Assembly: GCF_011751745.2 (NCBI RefSeq)
Contig: NZ_CP061170.1
Coordinates: 186,001-250,000, forward strand
Direction of reading: 5' to 3'
Source: Paramicrobacterium fandaimingii
GTDB lineage: Bacteria > Actinomycetota > Actinomycetes > Actinomycetales > Microbacteriaceae
Length of the DNA: 64,000 nucleotides
Shown piece by piece: positions 60,245 to 64,000 of this stretch. Under the pieces are notes generated by a model. That model did not search any database. It was not told the origin of the DNA and saw only the letters and a list, made by a program, of their open reading frames with translations. Within the stretch, counting starts at the first letter, position 1. The number at the start of each line of letters is the position of its first letter. Made by a program: the position numbers and the translations under genes.

Positions 60245-61437
60245 GAGAGGGACTCCTGTGTGAGCGAGGTTGGGCTCGGCACAGTGACGGCGAGCGTGAC
60301 GCCGCCGCCAGCGGCATCCGAAATCGACAAGGTTCCTCCAACAAGCGCGACGCGCTCACGCATGCCCGTGAGTCCGAACCCGTGTTCGTCGTCGATCGAA
60401 ATGCCACAGAGACCGCGCCCGTTGTCTGCGACGGTGAGCGAGACAGCGGCATCGGTGCAGCGCAGCCCAATCGAGACGACCGTCGCGTTGGCATGCTTGC
60501 GCACGTTCGCGAGCCCTTCTTGCACGCAGCGAAGCAGCATCACTTCGAGTTCGCGCGGCAGCTGCTGTGACAGCTCGACGCTCGTCGTTACCCGCACACC
60601 GGTTTCGCGGGTGAAGCGCGTTCCGAGCCGTGTGAGGCTGGCTTCGAGAGGGGCGGATGCCGCGGCCGAGACCGCGGCGTTCGCGGCGACGAGCCCGCGC
60701 GCATCGCTCAGGGCATCGCGCGCCGTATCTTCGACGAGGGCGATCGTTTGCGCGGGATCCGGCTCGCGGGAGGCACGCTGTGCGAGCATGACGATGCTCG
60801 TGAGGCTCTGCGCGATGGTGTCGTGAATGTCTCGGGCGATGCGCTCGCGTTCCTCCGCCGCTCCAGATTCCCTGTGGGCAGACTCAAGGGCACTTTGAGC
60901 GTGCGTCAACTCGTCCAGCAGACGTGCGCGATCGACTCCCCAGTTGGCGATGCGTGAGATCCACAGACCGAGCGCGATGCTGAACGCCGTAGAAATGCCC
61001 GCGATAGCGAACGCTGTGAGGTTGCCGGATTCGGTCCAGCCCTGGTTGAACGCGAAAGCGGCGCCGAGTACCGTGGTTGCCACGATGTTCATCGGGATCG
61101 CCTGACGAGTGCCGGGCGAGGTGAGCCAGATCAGAGGCAGCACGATGACCATTGTGTTCATCATGTCGGCGCTGAGAGCCACCGTTGCAGCGGCGAAACC
61201 GATCATGGCGAACTGGCCGACGGTCAATAAGGCGACAGGAAGTTCTTCCCGTTCCTGCCCGATCTGCACGTCCATATACCGGCGCAGCACCGCGAAGTAC
61301 AGCACGCCAAGCCCGAGCAGCAGGCCGACCAGCGCCCAGCGCTCGGCGGTGCTGCTCCCAGCATCCATGACCGAGACGACGCAGAGCGCGACGATCACCA
61401 GCCCGACGGCGACGTCCCACCAACGACGTGTGTTCAC
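60241..61437 (-). CDS. Sensor histidine kinase (HisKA_3 type)
   Basis: A 398-residue kinase: an N-terminal membrane domain with about five helices (residues 8-160) and little extracytoplasmic sequence, so it probably senses within the membrane. The HisKA_3 box is ERERIARDIHDTIAQSLTSIV with phospho-acceptor His205, and the ATPase domain has the DNGRGL and GFGLTGMRERV motifs. It is 30 bp downstream of the permease gene. An intramembrane-sensing role together with the ABC-2 transporter is inference. Confidence 0.92.
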   Translation of the reverse strand: MNTRRWWDVAVGLVIVALCVVSVMDAGSSTAERWALVGLLLGLGVLYFAVLRRYMDVQIGQEREELPVALLTVGQFAMIGFAAATVALSADMMNTMVIVLPLIWLTSPGTRQAIPMNIVATTVLGAAFAFNQGWTESGNLTAFAIAGISTAFSIALGLWISRIANWGVDRARLLDELTHAQSALESAHRESGAAEERERIARDIHDTIAQSLTSIVMLAQRASREPDPAQTIALVEDTARDALSDARGLVAANAAVSAAASAPLEASLTRLGTRFTRETGVRVTTSVELSQQLPRELEVMLLRCVQEGLANVRKHANATVVSIGLRCTDAAVSLTVADNGRGLCGISIDDEHGFGLTGMRERVALVGGTLSISDAAGGGVTLAVTVPSPTSLTQESLS

Positions 61438-61467
61438 GGCTCTAGGTTCTCACGAGGTGACCAAGCA

Positions 61468-62325
61468 TCAGCGGTCCTTGTGGATCCACCGGAACGTCAG
61501 GCGCGACAGCACAAGCGCCGCGACGATCCACGCAACGAGGTTGAGAGCGACAAGCCACAGATCCCAGCTGCCGTTCGGCTCCTGAGCAGCCCAGGTATCG
61601 GGAAGGAATGCCGCGCGCAGACCCTGCGCCATCCAGCGCACGGGGAAGAGCCCCGATGCCGTCTGCAGCCATTCTGGAAGCATGGAGAACTGCAGGTAGA
61701 CCCCCGAGACGAACTGCAGTACAAGCACGATCGGAATGACAACGGCCGACGCTGTCTTGCCTGAGCGCGGCACGGCCGAGAGAGCGATGCCAGCGAATGC
61801 GCACGCGGCGATGCCGAGCACATAGACCCACACGATGATTCCCCACGCTTCAGCCGTTGTGGGCAGCTGCGCTCCGAACGCGAGCACGGCGACCGCAACG
61901 AGAAGCCCAATCTGCAGCAGGCTCGTTACGATGACCTGACCGAGTTTTCCGACGAAGTACGAGACGGGAGACAGCGGAGATCCTCCCAGCCGTTTGAGCG
62001 TGCCGTCGCTCTTCTCGACAGCGATGTCGGTGGCGAGATTCTGCACACCAGAGAGCAAGATCGCGCCGGCGATCAATCCGGGCAGGTAGTACGTTGCCAT
62101 AGTCAGTTCGCCTGGCAGATCCTGCTCGCTGAAGACAGTGGCGAACAACGAGTAGATGAGAGTAGGGAAGAGGAAGGTGAAGAACACCTGATCTCCCGCT
62201 CGGAAGTACATCTTGAGTTCGAGCGGGATGCGGCGAAGACCGAGGCTGATCGTGCGCAGGGGCGAGAAGCTCGGAAGCGCGCCGACGCGAGTCGAGGCGA
62301 CTGTTGAGGCCTGTGTGGTGCTCAT
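61468..62325 (-). CDS. ABC-2 type transporter permease
   Basis: A 285-residue permease from ATG 62325 with six helices in the ABC2_membrane pattern: an amphipathic N-terminus (LRRIPLELKMYFRAGDQVFFTFLFPTLIYSLF), then TDIAVEKSDGTLKRLGGSPLSPVSYFVGKLGQVIV as the conserved cytoplasmic loop, and RWMAQGLRAAF near the end. It overlaps the ATPase stop by 4 bp and precedes the two-component genes, giving a four-gene operon. Confidence 0.9.
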   Translation of the reverse strand: MSTTQASTVASTRVGALPSFSPLRTISLGLRRIPLELKMYFRAGDQVFFTFLFPTLIYSLFATVFSEQDLPGELTMATYYLPGLIAGAILLSGVQNLATDIAVEKSDGTLKRLGGSPLSPVSYFVGKLGQVIVTSLLQIGLLVAVAVLAFGAQLPTTAEAWGIIVWVYVLGIAACAFAGIALSAVPRSGKTASAVVIPIVLVLQFVSGVYLQFSMLPEWLQTASGLFPVRWMAQGLRAAFLPDTWAAQEPNGSWDLWLVALNLVAWIVAALVLSRLTFRWIHKDR

Positions 62326-63197
62326 GCTGCGTTCTCCTGATCTATACCGTCTTCTCTGATGAGCTCGAGATATACGTCTTCCAAGGTTGGGCGCACGATC
62401 TCCACGTCGCGTGGCTCTCCCGAGGCTGCGTCGACGAGCGCTGCCACGGCGCGAGCCGGCTCGTGTGTGCGTTCTTCGTGGCGCTGCCCAGCGGCATCCG
62501 TCCACCTGACGAGCGGAACGCGAGCCTCGCTTCCGCCAATCTCGTCGATCTCACCGATGTCGACGAGGCGTCCGCCGGCGATCACGGCGGCACGGTCGCC
62601 CAGCTGCGCAGCCTCGTCGAGGTAGTGGGTGGTGAGCAGGATGCTGGTTCCCGCTGCTTTCAGCGAGCGGATGAGCCCCCAGAACTGTCGCCGTGCCTCG
62701 GGGTCAAAACCCGTTGTCGGCTCGTCGAGGAAGAGCAGCTGCGGGTTGCCGATAATGCCGAGTGCAACGTCGACCCGGCGACGTTGACCGCCAGAGAGCT
62801 TACCGATGCGGGTCTTCTGCTTGTCGACGAGGCCGACCGCGGCGAGCACCTCGTCAACATCGCGTGGTGACGGGTAGTAGCCGGCAAATTCGATGAGCTG
62901 CTCGCGCACTGTCACATTGCCCGACTCGCCCGTCGACTGCAGCACGATGCCTAGCTGCGACTTCCACGGAAGGCCGCCGCGTTCTGGGTCGCTGCCCAGC
63001 ACGGCGACCTCGCCCGATGTGCGCCGGCGGTATCCCTCGAGAATCTCGATCGTCGTCGACTTGCCGGCGCCGTTTGGCCCGAGCAAGGCGAACGTCTCGC
63101 CTCGATGAATGTCGAAGTTCACGCCGTCGAGCGCCGTGAACGATCCGTATGTCTTGCGCAGATTGCGCACCTCGACGATGTTGTCTGTGGTTGCCAT
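62322..63197 (-). CDS. ABC transporter ATPase (drug-exporter type)
   Basis: A 291-residue ATPase from ATG 63197. Walker A LLGPNGAGKSTT near 41-52, Q-loop GIVLQSTGESGNVTVREQL, signature KLSGGQRRRVDVALGI, Walker B QLLFLDEPTTGFDP and a DrrA-like C-terminal extension of about 75 residues. It pairs with the permease encoded directly after it. Export of an antibiotic or lipid under control of the downstream two-component system is likely. Confidence 0.92.
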   Translation of the reverse strand: MATTDNIVEVRNLRKTYGSFTALDGVNFDIHRGETFALLGPNGAGKSTTIEILEGYRRRTSGEVAVLGSDPERGGLPWKSQLGIVLQSTGESGNVTVREQLIEFAGYYPSPRDVDEVLAAVGLVDKQKTRIGKLSGGQRRRVDVALGIIGNPQLLFLDEPTTGFDPEARRQFWGLIRSLKAAGTSILLTTHYLDEAAQLGDRAAVIAGGRLVDIGEIDEIGGSEARVPLVRWTDAAGQRHEERTHEPARAVAALVDAASGEPRDVEIVRPTLEDVYLELIREDGIDQENAA

Positions 63198-63256
63198 AGC
63201 CCAAGACTGGCAGTTCGGGGGGCTGTGCAACAGCATCCGGCTAGCTGATCGTGCCC

Positions 63257-63272
63257 TCCACCGATCGGTGGA
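63257..63272. promoter_or_regulatory. Perfect 16-bp palindrome in the divergent gap
   Basis: TCCACCGATCGGTGGA lies 60 bp upstream of the ABC ATPase start and 50 bp upstream of the divergent gene. It is a candidate site for the operon's own response regulator. Confidence 0.5.
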
Positions 63273-63321
63273 TACGGAGGGTGAGTAGCATTGTCGAAAA
63301 CTCGTAGGGGGCGAAGCTGCG

Positions 63322-64000
63322 ATGGAGCATCAACAGAGCGTCAGACAGTGGGCGAGAACGGTCGAGCTCTCCGAGCCCCTCAAGTGGGGGGAACTCGAAG
63401 AGAAAATCTTGGAGTTTCACATCTCTGACGAAGACATCGCAGCGGCTGCGACGGCGCCGCGTGGGCCCGGCGCGGCGGCAGTCGTGCTGGCCTATATTGT
63501 GCTGTGGGTGCCGTACCTTCTCGCCCCGATCGTGGGCCTCGTGCTCGTGATTATCGCGCTGGGCACGAACAATCAGGGTGAGCGAGAGAGCCTGATGGGC
63601 TTCGTGCAGATCTGCTTCATCATCGGCCTCGTGCTCATCGTCGTGCAGGGTGTGCTGTGGGTAAGCACCCGCGATCGATCGATGATGTCGATCGGCACGA
63701 CAATCCCGGTGACGATCGTCTCTCTGGCCGCATACCTGCTGGTCCGGCCCGAGCCCGGTGCATCGTGGACGGCGCTGATCGCATTCGTTTCAGCGATTCT
63801 CGGTGTTGTCGTATTGGGTGTCACGATCTTCGCTTCGAAGCCCACACCGCGGCTTCGTGAGAAGTGGAGAAATGTGACACCAGAGCACCTCGCTCAAAAG
63901 TGGAACCGTGCAGTCGTGCTCGAGGAACTTTTGAAACGCGGCATCATCAGTGACAAGACTGTGGATGTTCCGGGGCTCGTCGAAATGCCCATCGGCACGT
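63322..64000 (+). CDS. Membrane protein of unknown function, 5' part
   Basis: The frame is open from ATG 63322 to the right edge (226 codons seen). A soluble N-terminus (WARTVELSEPLKWGELEEKILEFHISDEDIAAAA) is followed by four hydrophobic helices at about 55-78, 92-112, 120-138 and 148-168, then a charged segment (LREKWRNVTPEHLAQKWNRAVVLEELLKRGIISD). I do not recognise a family. It is divergent from the ABC transporter operon, with a palindrome between them. Confidence 0.6.
   Translation, partial: MEHQQSVRQWARTVELSEPLKWGELEEKILEFHISDEDIAAAATAPRGPGAAAVVLAYIVLWVPYLLAPIVGLVLVIIALGTNNQGERESLMGFVQICFIIGLVLIVVQGVLWVSTRDRSMMSIGTTIPVTIVSLAAYLLVRPEPGASWTALIAFVSAILGVVVLGVTIFASKPTPRLREKWRNVTPEHLAQKWNRAVVLEELLKRGIISDKTVDVPGLVEMPIGT

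Overview
The window is high-GC DNA that reads as a chromosomal segment of an actinobacterium. The family Microbacteriaceae is the best guess. The reasons are the codon use, a NucS/EndoMS mismatch endonuclease, a DUF222/HNH gene, many short-leader or leaderless starts, and a strong excess of the hexamer GGATGC/GCATCC. The assignment is inference. I found no rRNA, tRNA, CRISPR array, plasmid or phage replication genes. Gene density is ordinary, with many 4-bp stop/start overlaps and many regulators divergent from their likely targets.

1-10.7 kb: aromatic-compound block. The 3' end of a GcvT-like O-demethylase, a GntR regulator and a DUF1932 dehydrogenase precede a complete branched-chain-amino-acid-type ABC importer (livG-F-H-M plus a binding lipoprotein). 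The importer has a clear promoter and an inverted repeat at the probable transcript start. It converges on pobA (4-hydroxybenzoate 3-monooxygenase), followed by an IclR regulator, an SDR and a divergent AraC regulator. The parts suggest uptake and funnelling of (methoxy)aromatic acids to protocatechuate.

10.8-22.4 kb: small regulator/target pairs: MmyB-type XRE with ilvD, HxlR with azoR, TetR with an SGNH hydrolase, TetR with an SDR, and a minus-strand run of VOC protein, MerR/TipAS regulator and ABC-2 ATPase/permease. Most intergenic gaps carry palindromes.

22.6-27.5 kb: mobile region. A DUF222/HNH gene is split by a 3.7-kb insertion holding a truncated ISL3-family left end, a GlxA-type regulator with a small ABM monooxygenase, and a complete ISL3-family element. 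The 3' end of the HNH gene resumes right after the element.

27.6-43.3 kb: a RidA-like protein, a heterodimeric ABC exporter with one degenerate ATP site, a sodium:solute symporter with a 43-residue membrane partner, PutP, an esterase/membrane protein/PrmC-like operon, and a tightly overlapped MFS-GH2-DUF2804 sugar module.

43.4-64 kb: PadR/ATPase/FtsX-type ABC operon, DUF488, two membrane-anchored DsbA-fold proteins (one without active-site cysteines), a WYL regulator divergent from a VOC protein, a nucS-containing operon, a LacI/MFS pair followed by an M20 amidohydrolase and a GNAT, and a two-component system joined to an ABC-2 transporter. The last gene runs off the right edge.
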